Of a stretch of 26,849 nt of DNA, positions 10,206 through 21,600 are shown in pieces. Location of the stretch: assembly GCA_027575765.1 (NCBI GenBank), contig JANBPT010000662.1, positions 1-26,849 of the forward strand, given 5' to 3'. The DNA is from Tieghemiomyces parasiticus. Its lineage: Eukaryota > Kickxellomycota > Dimargaritomycetes > Dimargaritales > Dimargaritaceae. Positions within the stretch are counted from its first letter, which is position 1. Each line of letters opens with the position of its first letter. The notes beneath the pieces were generated by a model. It saw only the letters and a program-made list of their open reading frames with translations, had not been told where the DNA came from and did no database searches. Made by a program: the position numbers and the translations under genes.

Positions 10206-10998
10206 GGATCGGAAGGAAGAAGAGAAGGGGTGGTGGTGGCGGCAACAGAAGCTGAGGAGGGTTCAATGGTAGGTGTTGATGTGTACCGTAGGGGAATAGG
10301 CCAGGTGCTGGAAGAAGTCTGAAGTAAATGGTAATGAGGTCGGGGCAACGGGGGCTGAAACACCGTGTGAGGCGGGGAATGGGGAAGAGGCTGCGGTCCC
10401 ACAGCGGAGTTTAGAGGGAAGGTCTCCTGGACTTGGTGGGCGACGAGCCAGAGTTCGGCGTAGGGACGGAAGCTTGTCGCTACATGGTTCTTCTCGCTTC
10501 CTCTCAGGTGCACCAAGTTCAACACGCTCTGCGCTTAAATTGGCTGTGTAATCGGTTGAAATAGCAGGGGTGAGAGGGGCACGGTTTTGATCGGGGAGGC
10601 GTTGTAAAGTGTAGATAGGGTCTACAGTTGGTTACGTATAGCTCCATACGCTAAAAGTGAGGCTAAAAATATAAGACCTCGCTTCTTGGCTACTCCAACG
10701 TCCTCTCAGGCTCGGAGGCAGGACTCGCTCGTGGCCTAATGCTTTTGACCACCAACACCTTCTTTTCCTCCCGTACAACGACCCTCGCTGGGAGTTCTTG
10801 GTACTTTGCTAAGCGGTGCCTCTCCCCGTTTCTGCATTACCCAGCATATTCCTACATCTACTCGCCACCTCCTACTTACCTCTTCTGCCAACACTCATAC
10901 ATACGGTAATGCATTTGGCCCGACCACTCCGAGATCTTTGACCGCTTGCCGCCCTCACCCACTCCTGCCGGAGTTCGCCGTTCGCTCCCCACTGTATC
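10206..10998. promoter_or_regulatory. Shared divergent upstream region of the TMX-like and R3H-SUZ genes
   Basis: A 793-bp stretch separates the two start codons, so it must carry both promoters and 5' leaders. An AT-rich TATA-like stretch (AAAAATATAA, 10665-10674) lies about 325 bp before the R3H start. No coding sequence is supported here. The promoter role rests on position, not on proven elements. Confidence 0.45.
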
Positions 10999-12738
10999 AT
11001 GTCCGGTTCTCTGCCACCATCCATCGGGGACATTCCGGCCGCCAGGGATCCTCCTCCTGTGGCCCCGGGTCTGCCCAATGAGTTTTTGCTCAAGGCCCTC
11101 AACCTACCGGCTGATCGCAAGTTCATACTCAAGCTGGATCAGGAACTGGCGCATTTCATTGCCGAAGCCCCGGAACTATCCCTGGCCTTCCCGCCCATGA
11201 ATCCGTACCAGCGCCGGCTCGTCCACCAGGTCGCTGACTACTTTGGCTTGCTACACACCACTGAAGGCACCAATGCCACCGGAGCCACCCACGTGGTAGT
11301 GGGCAAAGGGCTGGCTGCCGTGATCCCGGATCTCCGGCTGGCCGACCTGGTCGAGGAAGAAGAGCCACCGCCAAAGACTTTCAAGATTATGAGACGGGTC
11401 GCGGTCCCTGCCCTGACCGACCGTCGTGTACCACCTGTGGCTAGCAACGGTACGGAAGTTCCCGTCGCGGCTACCGAGCCGTCCAAAGACCGCCGTCTGA
11501 TGTCTTTGGAGGAACGTGAGGCCGCCTACGAACGGGCCCGTGCGGCGATTTTCCAGGAGGCGGAGGAGGAGGCTGCACAAGCTGCTGGTGGTCACGGGGG
11601 ACAGCCGAGTACTGACCCTCGCCCCAGCCCGCAAGACTCCCGCCCACGGCCCCCGCGACGACACGACGATGTGCCCCGAAGCGAATTCACCCGTAACCCG
11701 TACCTGCGACCCCCACCGACCCACAACTATCAACAGTACTCCCATCCGCGTCCACCGAACGGAGCCTACCCACCGTACGGTCCACCCGGTCACGTCCCGC
11801 CACTGGCACGCCAGGCCGCCGCGGGCTACCCCTACGGTGGCCAACCGTTTGCCTACCACGGCTATCCGGGCACGCCGCACGGCTACGCCCCGGGACCCTT
11901 ACCTGGTCGTGCCCACCCGTCATCTTCTCCACAAACTTACGTCCCAGATTCATTCAACCCGTACCCGTTAGCGTCGGCTCGCCGCTCGCCACCGCCTACC
12001 TCCCAATCCACTCCGGCTCGTCCCATGGTCACACCCACTTCGGCAGCCGTAGAGGATTTCCCGACCCTGAGTAGCTCTCGGCCCACCACCGCATCTAAGA
12101 CCGCCGTCTCTCCAGCGGCAGCTAACCCCTGGGGGGCTCGATCCCACCCATTTATGACTGCCAGCCGTCCATCTACGGCTGACTCGGCCAACTCACCTCA
12201 GCGCCTCCTCATCCGCCCGAGCGTGGCGAGCCCGAGTGTGTTGTCGACCTCATCCCCGCCACGGACAGAAGCTGTGGTCACCCCTCACCCCGAACCGAAC
12301 GATCCCACGGTAGATCGGTTGGGCGCCCTGCTCACCGGCCAGGCCCGACTTGAATCTGACCCATCGGCACATATCCGCCGCCCGTCCGCCCAACCCTCGC
12401 CTTCGCCGCCCGACACGGCCCTAGGTAAACCCATTTTTACATACGACAGCGCTAGCCACGAAGGGGTCCGGGATTCCGACGCACCCAAGACCATCACGCA
12501 CATTCTCCAGCTGGCCGACTACGACGGCCGCTGTCCAGCCCCCGACACGATGACGTTTGCCCACGGGACCCTTAAGCGGATCCGCGGGACAGCGGGATCC
12601 ACTGAGACGTTCATCGTGGTGTTTAAGAGCGGTGCGTATGCCCAGCAAGCCCTGACCGAATACACCAACCACCCGCACTTCACCCTCCGACCGTACGGAG
12701 CGGGGTCTATCATTGCGCGGCCACCAGATAGTTCATGA
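10999..12738 (+). CDS. R3H-SUZ domain RNA-binding protein
   Basis: Single exon, 579 residues. An R3H domain at about 38-105 contains the diagnostic R-x3-H (Arg72, His76, in YQRRLVHQVADYFGL) and binds single-stranded nucleic acid in this family. A SUZ motif follows at about 126-186 (KTFKIMRR, then LEEREAAYERARAAIF), a pairing known from R3HDM1/2, Drosophila Encore and yeast Rbs1. Residues 190-490 are low-complexity, rich in Pro, Ser, Tyr and His, and probably disordered. The last 80 residues (from KTITHILQLADYDG to LRPYG) look folded, with a pattern that could be RRM-like. The likely role is cytoplasmic mRNA binding and post-transcriptional control. The start is the first ATG of the open frame, just before the conserved N-terminal region. 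Confidence 0.9.
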   Translation: MSGSLPPSIGDIPAARDPPPVAPGLPNEFLLKALNLPADRKFILKLDQELAHFIAEAPELSLAFPPMNPYQRRLVHQVADYFGLLHTTEGTNATGATHVVVGKGLAAVIPDLRLADLVEEEEPPPKTFKIMRRVAVPALTDRRVPPVASNGTEVPVAATEPSKDRRLMSLEEREAAYERARAAIFQEAEEEAAQAAGGHGGQPSTDPRPSPQDSRPRPPRRHDDVPRSEFTRNPYLRPPPTHNYQQYSHPRPPNGAYPPYGPPGHVPPLARQAAAGYPYGGQPFAYHGYPGTPHGYAPGPLPGRAHPSSSPQTYVPDSFNPYPLASARRSPPPTSQSTPARPMVTPTSAAVEDFPTLSSSRPTTASKTAVSPAAANPWGARSHPFMTASRPSTADSANSPQRLLIRPSVASPSVLSTSSPPRTEAVVTPHPEPNDPTVDRLGALLTGQARLESDPSAHIRRPSAQPSPSPPDTALGKPIFTYDSASHEGVRDSDAPKTITHILQLADYDGRCPAPDTMTFAHGTLKRIRGTAGSTETFIVVFKSGAYAQQALTEYTNHPHFTLRPYGAGSIIARPPDSS

Positions 12739-12811
12739 TGTGCGAAGCTTGCTCGAGATCTACCTGGTACACTTCAGCAGTGTTTGCATCCACCCGCTTG
12801 ATACTTCGATA

Positions 12812-12817
12812 AATAAA
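12812..12817 (+). terminator. Candidate polyadenylation signal of the R3H-SUZ gene
   Basis: An exact AATAAA lies 74 bases after the R3H-SUZ stop codon, followed by a T-run near 12833. The placement fits a 3' end signal, but cleavage here is inferred. Confidence 0.5.
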
Positions 12818-14031
12818 AGGGAGCGGATGTCCATTTTTTTCTACCAGTATCTTTCGAACCTGGGACCCAGAAGGCTTTGCTGGCGCTTATCATATAAGCT
12901 GAATTGATGGCATCTGACACTGGAGCTTTAGATAAAATCTTCACCCATAGATACGTAGTTCGAACACGGCCCCTACGGTGATAGCAAAACATCAGGTGCA
13001 TAGCTCGACGTGGTTTGAAACGGCAGACGCATGCTGCCTGACTATCGTTCCATCGATTTGACCATAGCAAGTCTCTTCCAGTCTGGTGCCAGTACGTTGG
13101 GAGCCGGGTCTTGGCGCGGTGGCCAAGGGCCGGGGCGTGCTAAAGGGTGAAAATCAAAGAGGTTCTAGTTGGAACATAGCCCGTCGGGCGGTGCCGAACT
13201 CCTTGCCAAGCCCCTTGGTGTGCGTCACAGAGCAGGGGGGATGGTGTCACCTCTACTGACCAACCTGAGACGACTCTACTTAACCGTCAGTCTACAGGGG
13301 AACTTCCTTCTGGGACCGAAAAAGCCACATGCAGCACGGGAAGTGGAAGGGGTTTTGGCAGATGGTGAGGATCTTGACGAGGCAGTCATGGCTTGGCACG
13401 GTTTATATTACACGCTTGGATTACTGATGGGACCCAGGATGGGTGGAAGGCGGACAGAGCCAATGGCGGTGAGCCCGACACTAATCGTCCCTGTCCAGTT
13501 TCCCACACCTCTGCCTGTTCCCCACTCATCCATGCCTGCCATGGCCTTCCACCGACGGGCCGATGACAGGCAGCCAGGGTCCGTCCCGACGTAACCACCA
13601 CGCCCGCAACCATTCCTCACAGGCCCGACTACAACTCCCCCCACTGTTCGCGTAGTTCTTGACCCCGACTTGGCAACACGTGTGCGCTGCCCACCCCCTC
13701 CTCCCCTTCTACTTGAACACTTTAAACTGGGCCACCTGGAATACTGCTAAACCCTCATCGCCCCCAACTCCCCAGTGACCGACTTGACCATACCTCATCT
13801 CGGCAGGCCCAGCTGCTACTGCTTACTCTTCTGCTGCTCCGGTGCCCATTTCTCTCATCGCGCCCTACTTACCTGCTAGCCATTCCAAATCGACCTCATT
13901 TTACCCCGCATTGCCGCTGCGTAGAGCCCGGTACTTGGCAGTATTTCCGGCTTGCCCTTCCCTTTACTACGAGACCCTGACCCGTTGCCCGTCGTCATCT
14001 GCCCAACGCAGCCACGACCACCCCATTTAGG
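12818..14031. other. Intergenic region upstream of class I myosin
   Basis: About 1.2 kb with no recognisable protein. Short open frames near 13169-13594 have no family resemblance. The last 300 bases are pyrimidine-rich with repeated CTACT/CTTAC and CCC tracts, typical of a fungal promoter and leader before the myosin ATG. A tRNA-like stretch near 13112 was considered and rejected. Confidence 0.5.
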
Positions 14032-17000
14032 ATGAAGAAGATGAAGAAGGCCGATTGGTCCGAGGGGACCAAGAAAAAGCAGGCAGGAGTATCGGACATG
14101 ACCCTGCTGTCCAAAATCACCAACGACGCCATCAGCGACAACCTGCGCAAGCGTTTCCAGAACGCCGATATCTACGTAAGTACCCGGCCCTCGTTTGTAG
14201 GTGAGCGGGGCAGGCTCATGAGACTTATAATAGATGGCGGCCTGGGGCTCTACACAATCATCCAGCCGACTGCGACCAAGCAGTGCCGCCGCTCATGGCT
14301 CACCGAATAATGAACTAACACCTAAGTGCTCCTGTCAACACGTGCCACGGCTTTTACGTTTTTCGCACCAACTGCCCATACCCCACCCCCTACGGTCTTG
14401 ATATATAGACCTACATCGGTCATGTGCTGATCAGCGTCAACCCGTTCCGCGATATTGGCATCTACACTGACCAGGTGCTCCAGTCGTACCGGGGCAAGAA
14501 CCGTTTGGAACTGGCCCCACACGTCTTTGCTATCGCCGAAGCCGCCTACCGCAACATGGTCGGTTACAAAGAGAACCAGTGTGTCATTATCAGCGGCGAA
14601 TCTGGTGCCGGAAAAACCGGTAGGTCTACAAGCACACCTTGGTTTCGTAGAGAGAGTCAGGCGGTTAAAATGAAGGACTGCTCTTCCTGCACGGAATACC
14701 ATATTGAGGCTTTATTGCTCCCCTTCCCTTCACGTGTTGGCTTCCACGCCATACTGACGAGCAATACCCTGATCACCCCGCTAACTGCACACCCTGTCTA
14801 CCCGATTCGATCTATATGCTGTCGTATTATATAGAGGCCGCCAAGAAGGTAAGCCTGGCTTCCAATACACAGCAACCCGTGCCCCTCGCCATGGTGGGGC
14901 ACTGCCCGTACAATAGTATCTTGTGAGCAGGTAGGGAAAACAACAACCCTTGGCTGATCTAACCGCGGAGACGACTCTTGAATCACCACCGCTTCTTCTA
15001 TTAGATCATGCAATACATCGCGGCTGTAAGCGGCGGCGGTCAGAACAGTTCGATTCAACGTGTCAAGGATATGGTCCTGGCCACTAACCCCCTCCTTGAA
15101 AGCTTCGGGTGCGCTAAGACCCTGCGTAATAACAATTCTAGTCGCCACGTAAGTGACCATGTCGTGTAATCCGGGCCCTGACCCCTTTGTGCTGTCTAAC
15201 CGTCCGCTCTACTGTGCCTTCACCGTAAGCCACTCACTCACCTTTAACCTAATTGCCGTACCATGTTGCACCTCCTACACCCTAACCGCCACCAACAGGG
15301 AAAGTATCTAGAAATTCAGTTCAACGCCAACGGCGAGCCCGTAGGCGCCAACATCACCAACTACCTGTTGGAAAAGGTAAGTCTTACTCCCCATACCCCG
15401 CCAGCGGAGGCCACCCCATCGTCGCATATGGCACTCCCTTTGCCTTAGTCCCATGATAGCTCCTGCTCCGTTGACACAAGAGTGACGGCTAATCTGCACC
15501 GGTATCCTCGCCCTTCCCTCTCCCAACCTGCCCATCCACAGGGGCGTGTAGTTTCCCAAATCCGGATGGAACGCAGTTTCCACATCTTTTACCAGATGTG
15601 CAAGGCTGCCCCGCAACACTACAAAGGTTCGTCGGATCGGCTGACCGTTTCCGGTCGGGCCTTGTTATGCCATAATCCCGCCCACATCTTCTTGCAAGCC
15701 CAGTGGGATCCCGCCCAACGGTCCAACCCGATGGCACCCATTCAACCACTTTACTTACAGCCCCTTACCTTATCCCTCTTCCCCTACGGACATATCACTC
15801 CGCAGACAATTATGGTATATCCGGCCCCGAAAATTTTGTCTACATTTACCAGAGCGGCTGTCTCGATGTGGACACCATCAACGACACGTCAGAATACAAC
15901 GACACCATCGCTGCTATGAACGTAATCGGGCTGAGCGCCGAGGAACAGGACCAGATTCATCGCATGCTGGCCGCCATCTTGTGGCTGGGTAACGCCCAGT
16001 TCCAGGAGGACGACGACGGCAAAGCCTTCGTGACCGACAGCGGGGTGGTGGATTTCATCGCCTACCTCTTGGAGGTTGAAAGCGAGCTACTGAACAAGGT
16101 GCTGACCAGCCGCGTTATCGAGACACAGCGCGGGGGACGGCGTGGGTCGACATACGAGGTACCGCTCAACCGCGTGCAGGCCACCGCGGTACGCGATGCC
16201 TATGCCAAGGCCATCTACGAGCGCATGTTTGAGTGGATCGTAACTCGCATCAACGCCGCCATGCGCCCGCAGACCACCCCAGCCTACACGGTGGGCGTGC
16301 TTGACATTTACGGTTTCGAGATCTTCGACCACAATAGCTTCGAGCAGCTCTGCATCAACTACGTCAACGAGAAGCTCCAGCAGATCTTCATTGAGCTCAC
16401 CCTCAAGGCCGAGCAGGAGGAGTACGTGCGCGAGCAGATCAAGTGGACCCCCATCGACTACTTTAACAACAAGATCGTGTGCGATCTGATCGAGGAGCGC
16501 CGCCCACCGGGCGTGTTCGCCGCCATGAATGACGCCTGCGCCGTTGCCCACGCCGACTCAGGTGCCGCCGACGACTCCCTCATCCAGCGCCTAGCCGGGT
16601 GCGGCAGGAACCCACACTTCGAGCTGCGCGGCCAGGCCTTTCTGATCAAGCACTACGCCGGCGACGTCACCTACGAGGTCACGGGCATGACCGATAAGAA
16701 CAAGGACCAGCTGCTCAAGGACCTCCTCGATCTCAACCAGGGCTCGCAGAGTCGATTTTTGGCCGAGCTCTTCCCCGAGCAGGTGGACCGCGACTCTAAG
16801 AAGCGTCCGCCCACCGCCGGCGACCGTATTAAAAAGTCGGCCAACGACCTGGTGACGAACCTGATGCGCGCCCAGCCCTCCTATATTCGCTGCATCAAGC
16901 CCAACGAGAACAAGAGTCCCACTGAGTATGACGACCAACGTGTGCTGCATCAGGTCAAGTACCTGGGCCTGTGCGAGAACATTCGCGTTCGCCGCGCCGG

Positions 17001-18858
17001 GTTCGCATACCGCCAGACCTTTGAGAAGTTTGTGGAGCGGTTCTACCTGCTGTCACCCAACACTTCTTACGCTGGCGACTATACCTGGCGCGGCGACGCG
17101 CGGGCCGGCACGGCCCAGATCCTCAAGGACACCAACATCGCCCCGGAGGAGTGGCAGCTGGGTACCACCAAGGCCTTCATCCGACATCCGGAAACCCTGT
17201 GGGCCCTCGAGAACATGCGGGAACGGTACTGGCACAACATGGCCTCGCGGATCCAGCGCGCCTGGCGGGCCTACGTACGGCACCGTAACGACTGCGCCAC
17301 CCGCATCCAGCGCTGCTGGCGTCGCAACAAACACCAGATGGAGTGGCTTCGCCTGCGTGACCTCGGCCACCAGCTATTGGCTGGGCGCAAGGAGCGCCGG
17401 CGGTTCAGCTTGCTGAGCATGCGACGCTACTTTGGCGACTACCTGGGCGTGGGCACCGCCGCACAAGGTGAGGGGTACCAGCTCAGGGCGGCTTGCGGCA
17501 CCGGGCCCGGCGAGCGCGTTCTGTTCAGCGCCAAGGGCCAGGTTCTGGCACCCCGCGCGATGCGATCCAGTAAGCCTAGTCCGCGAACTTTGGTGGTCAC
17601 GACCGCCGCGGTGTACCTGGTGCTCGCTTCACTCGAGCGCCGCTTACTTACGTACCGGGTGGAGCGCAAGATCGCCTTGGTGGCACTGCGCGGCCTGAGC
17701 ACCTCGACCCTGCAGGACGACTGGGTGGTCTTGCACGTCACACCAGGGGCGGGCAGCGGGGCCACCAAGGACGACAACGTGGACGTGATTTTGTCCTGCA
17801 TGTTCAAGACGGAACTTATGACCCAACTGGTCACCGCGTCGGGTGGTAGTCTGGCGGTAAACGTGCAGCCCCAGATCACCTACACCAAGAAGGCCACCAA
17901 GACCCAGGTGCTCAAATTCATTAAGAATGAACAGTTCCCCGTGCGCGACCAGTACAAGAGCCATGTCGTGCAAATCGGCTCGGGCCAACCTCCGGCCAGC
18001 CAGTCCGACCCGCCCTGTCCGTCCAAGCCATCCACCCGGGCGGTCCAGCCGCGTTATAAGCCCAAACCCGCCGGAGCCCGTTCGCGCGGCGGTGGGAATG
18101 GCGCCGGCCGTCCTGTTCCGCAGCCCCAACCCACCTCCAATGTGAACGGCGGTATGGCCACGGGAGGTGGTGGTCGCATGGCCGCCCCGCCGCCGCCGGC
18201 GCCGCCCGCACCCTCGGCACCGCCGACTCACCCGACCTACCGCGCCCTGTACAACTTTACGGCTACTATCGACGGCGGTATCGACCTTGTGAGCGACGAA
18301 GTGTACGAGATCCTGGAGCAGCATGATAATGGGTGGTGGCTCGGCCGCAAGAACCACACGGAAGGTTGGGTCCCCTCCAACTACCTGGAAAAGGTCGAGG
18401 TGGCCCCACCGCCACCCCCGCCGCCGGTAGCTGCTCCCGTGCCGGTCCAAGCCGCCCCCGTGCTCCCGAGTCGTCCGCAGGTAGCCACGCGCCCGGCCAT
18501 CACACCAAAGCCAGCCATCGTGCCTAAACCCCAGGCTACCGGTGGTGCTGGCGGCCGACCGTCGATCCCGAGTAAACCGGGGATGGCGGCGGGTGGTCAG
18601 CAGCGCCAGAGCGTGGTGAACCCCCGAACCTACACCAACAATGACGACAACACCTCCGCGCCAGCCCCGGCGGCCCGGGCTAACGTGTCCCAGATGGTAT
18701 CCGCCCTCAGCGCTAACCCCCATTTCAACCGTCAGGGCCAGCGGGCCGGGGGTATGCCGGCGCCGTCGAATGGCGGTACGGGCGGGGCCGGCAAACCTGC
18801 CATCCCACCCCGACCCGGTGCTAAGCCCCAGATTCCTGCCCGCCCGCGCCAGGTGTAA
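14032..18858 (+). CDS. MYO1: Class I myosin (fungal Myo1/Myo5 type), seven exons
   Basis: Exons 14032-14175, 14409-14619, 14835-14848, 15005-15148, 15299-15376, 15542-15626 and 15806-18858 join in frame to 1242 residues. All introns are GT-AG; the sixth has a weak GTTCGT donor. The motor domain (about 1-700) has the P-loop GESGAGKT at 111-118, NNNSSRH at the end of exon 4, and DIYGFEIF at 392-399. The TEDS-rule residue is Ser340 in RRGSTY, 16 residues before DAYAK, as in fungal type I myosins activated by PAK/Ste20 kinases. Two IQ motifs (about 705-737) bind calmodulin-type light chains, a basic TH1 domain (about 750-950) binds membrane, and an SH3 domain lies at 1036-1090 (ALYNF...GWWLG...VPSNYLE). 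A proline-rich tail ends the protein. Known role: actin-based force at endocytic sites. The Arp2/3-binding acidic tail of yeast Myo3/5 is absent. Confidence 0.95.
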
Positions 18859-20662
18859 AAAAAATGGCGGTGAGGCCACCTAAGTGGCTTATCTCTTCTC
18901 TGAATATCCCTCCTGAGGACCCGGTGCCGACCCCTGAGTGGGAAATTTTACTCTACTTTTGATTGCCATCATTGGGTGTTTGGAGGACAAAACGGGGGGG
19001 GGGAGGGGAGAGGGCACCCCAAATCTTTACCAAATATTTTGTCCGTGGTTCTTTCGCCGACCTGTTTTCCACTTATCTGCACTGTTAAACTTGTGGATCC
19101 CCGCAAGTACTCTCGTCCTGGTTTCGGTTTGTTTCTCTATTCTTACAGCGCTGCGTGCTTTTAGTCTAATCTGCGTAAATATACATAACCGTATTGTGAT
19201 CAGCCGCCCACTGACATTCCCACGTATTAAATTCGAATTCCTAACTCAATTGGTGCGGGGCACGTAATGTCAGGGTCTAAACATATCGCTTCGAAACCTA
19301 GTTCGGATCAACGCAACCTAGCCCATTGACTGTAAACGTCGGGGTTCAATTCGACCTAGCGATGGGTACTCCGATCGCACTCGGGAGGAGGGGGGGGCAG
19401 CGAGAAGCACCCTTGAAGGGCCACATGGGGTCTCTTATGGCAACCACGTAGCCACAGGGTGTAGAGCTGCGTCAGCCAAACCCTTCTGCTGGGCCATTTT
19501 CCTCCGTACCACAGGGCAGATAACCAGCATGGCGGTATCTCCCGTACACGAGCTCGTCAGTCGATTACTGTAAGGTACCGTATGTTATCAATTGGATATT
19601 GGTTTGAGCCAAAGCGTGTAGTGAGGGCTAGAGGATTCGGGTGGCGGAACGGAAATTAGGGGGGGGGGTTTCAGGCCCCTCCTCTTGGTAGAATGGGGAG
19701 AGGGCTGCACAGCTGCAAGCCAGAGGAATGTGACAGGGGCTCATCAAGGGGACAATCCGTAGAAGATTCTCTTCATGACCGGTACCAAGGAGCATGCAGA
19801 CCATTAGGCAACCTGGCGGAACGAGGGAAGGGAGGGAGAGGTGTCCATAACTATAGTAACACCTGCGTCGATTATCTATCCGCCTCCTCGGCGATCAAGT
19901 TAATAACTAGGATCCGAGCTGAAACTCTGGAGAAGCTGGTAGCGTGATTAGCAATCAAGGAGACAAAGAGGGGCCGTAAAAATTACGCATTCCTTTCTTA
20001 TCGTTATTATAATCTCCGTCACTCTATGGCCTACGGCGTGGGCCATTAAGAAGAGACTCTATGGGAAGTAGCCCTACCGCATCAGTTTGTCAGTTTATGT
20101 TGGTACTGTCCCTTCCATTCCTACTGCTGACTCACACTATTCTCGCTCTGCTGCAATCTCCTTGTACCTGGGCCGATGCGACCAAAGCCGTAAAGGATGG
20201 TCAGGCGATAGAGGTGGGCCTATACAAGCACCTGATAAACCAGGGCCCAGGGAGAGCTCCACTGCACACCTTGCCTCGTATTCAATACCCCCTTACAGGA
20301 CCCGCCGTCCGTCCTATGGAATCTGGCCACACAACGTTCTAACTGGAAGGTTCCTCGCCTCGGCCTGCTCGGCCCGGGATTTCTACGTTGCACACAAGGG
20401 AGAGGGGAGGGTAAGGCACCGAAACTGAATGGCGGTTGTTGTTTTTTCGAATGGAGAGGAGAGGAGGAGGCGATCGTAAGGAGTTCAGCGTGGCCTTCAA
20501 GGCGTGACCTTTGTTAAAAAAGGGGTGGGAGATGGAGGCAACGCCGACTCAATCGCAAGTCACTTGTCCAGCCGCCGCGAAGGTTGAATATATATAAAAA
20601 CCATGGTGGCCTTTCCGGCTGGTGGGGTCCCGGGCTCCATAGCTTTACCTCCCTAGCCTCCA
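18859..20662. other. Intergenic region downstream of class I myosin
   Basis: About 1.8 kb without a recognisable gene. It holds the myosin 3' end and three G-runs: 10 at 18994-19003, 8 at 19390-19397 and 10 at 19659-19668. Short open frames (for example 19693-19947 and 20061-20342) show no family features. A clear TATA box lies near its right end. Confidence 0.5.
20587..20595 (+). promoter_or_regulatory. TATA-box-like element
   Basis: ATATATATAAAAA at this position is the best TATA-like element in the long intergenic region. An ATG at 20663 begins a frame whose first residues are hydrophobic (MHKHLLSLLSIVIS), so this could be the promoter of the eroded gene proposed next. Activity is unproven. 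Confidence 0.35.
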
Positions 20663-21600
20663 ATGCATAAACACCTCCTTTCGTTGTTAAGCATTGTTAT
20701 TTCGAATCGTCGTCTAGCTACCACGGCAAACCTCGCCCACTTCCGCCTAGTTGTTTACCATCCTCAACTGGCACTTACTTTGGCTACAGTTATATGGCCC
20801 GGGATCAATGGTTCTCCTGTTTTAAGTGTGTACTACTAACGGCCAAGGTAAGATATCATGTTGGGGCACGAGTGGCGGTTTTAGCGAATCAGGCTGGAGA
20901 GTGACTGCGGGAAAGACGGAAGGGGCGGTTACGCAGGCAGTTCGTCGCACTATGTGCCCACACCGGCAAGTATTTTCCCCTCCCCCCTCCTTCTATACAT
21001 ACACTTCAATCAGGATGGGCGCGACCTTATTGAACAGCCGTTTTGTTTTTTCCAATGCTTTATCGGCATGGTCTTCATTTAATGGGCCTCGGATTGAGTC
21101 CCAAGCGCCCCCCTATCTTCTCCCTTTGCATATACCCCAGTCTACTTCTTTTTTTTTTCTTCGATGCTTACCACTTCATACTGTCGCACTGATTCAAGTG
21201 GCGGGGCGCAGCTGGTTTGCGTCAGTCTATGTGACCATTCACCTCCTGGTCTGTTTCGCAGAAATCACCTTGCGTTTAGAGGGCTATCAGGACCACGGTA
21301 TCGCGGATGATGAGCCTGGTGATGTCCTGTCGCCGTTACCAGGCAGGAGATGTTGGCCATGCTTGGTTGGGGTCGCACTTCATACCTTACCGGCTTCAAG
21401 GGCGACACTATTGATGTCACTTTGGCACCATGTTTCATGGTGACAGCAAGGATGTAAGCCAAGTATAAGACCTTTTGCACAGAGCTGTAGTACCACTATA
21501 TGGTGCTTTCTATCGCGTTGCAATCAGTACACTACGTACCATTTTATATGAAAGAGATTGGAGGATACCATGTCACTATTGAACCCACACCTTTTCGTAC
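20663..21600 (+). pseudogene. Possible eroded DnaJ/Hsp40 (ER Scj1/ERdj3-like) gene
   Basis: No intact frame exists. After an AG acceptor (TGTTTCGCAG, ending 21260), the frame reads KITLRLEGYQDHGIADDEPG followed by DVL, which matches the DnaJ C-terminal pattern G-Q-K-I-x-(F/L)-x-G-E-(G/A)-D-x-x-P-G-D-V. A second frame, about 35 bases on, reads LGWGRTSYLTGFKGDTIDVT (21362-21421), like the DnaJ segment A-L-L-G-(F/W)-x-R-T-x-x-H-L-D-G. The two lie in different frames with a truncated spacer, so the gene would be broken. Upstream, a signal-peptide-like start (20663) and a faint J-domain-like YHVGAR (20854-20871) are in the expected order but weak. The match is from memory of the family pattern, not an alignment. 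Confidence 0.27.
21149..21158. repeat. T10 homopolymer
   Basis: Ten consecutive T within a pyrimidine-rich stretch (21140-21162), about 100 bases before the AG at 21259-21260. It could be part of an ancestral intron tract, but that depends on the uncertain DnaJ call. Confidence 0.6.

Noticed and set aside
13112..13200. A tRNA-like stretch with a GGTGGCCAAG A-box-like motif and GGTTCTAGT further on.
   Set aside because: The T-arm does not pair, and the ends do not form an acceptor stem.
17644..18879. A 411-codon minus-strand open frame antisense to the myosin tail.
   Set aside because: It is a shadow of the GC-rich, Pro/Gly/Ala-coding exon and is low-complexity, with no recognisable domain.
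19335..19365. GGGTTCAATTCGAC, which looks like a tRNA T-arm.
   Set aside because: The loop is too long when the stem is paired, and no D-arm or anticodon arm lies upstream.
20826..21443. A 205-codon plus-strand open frame.
   Set aside because: It opens with GTG, has no family resemblance as a whole, and crosses the region where the better-supported DnaJ-like fragments lie in two different frames.
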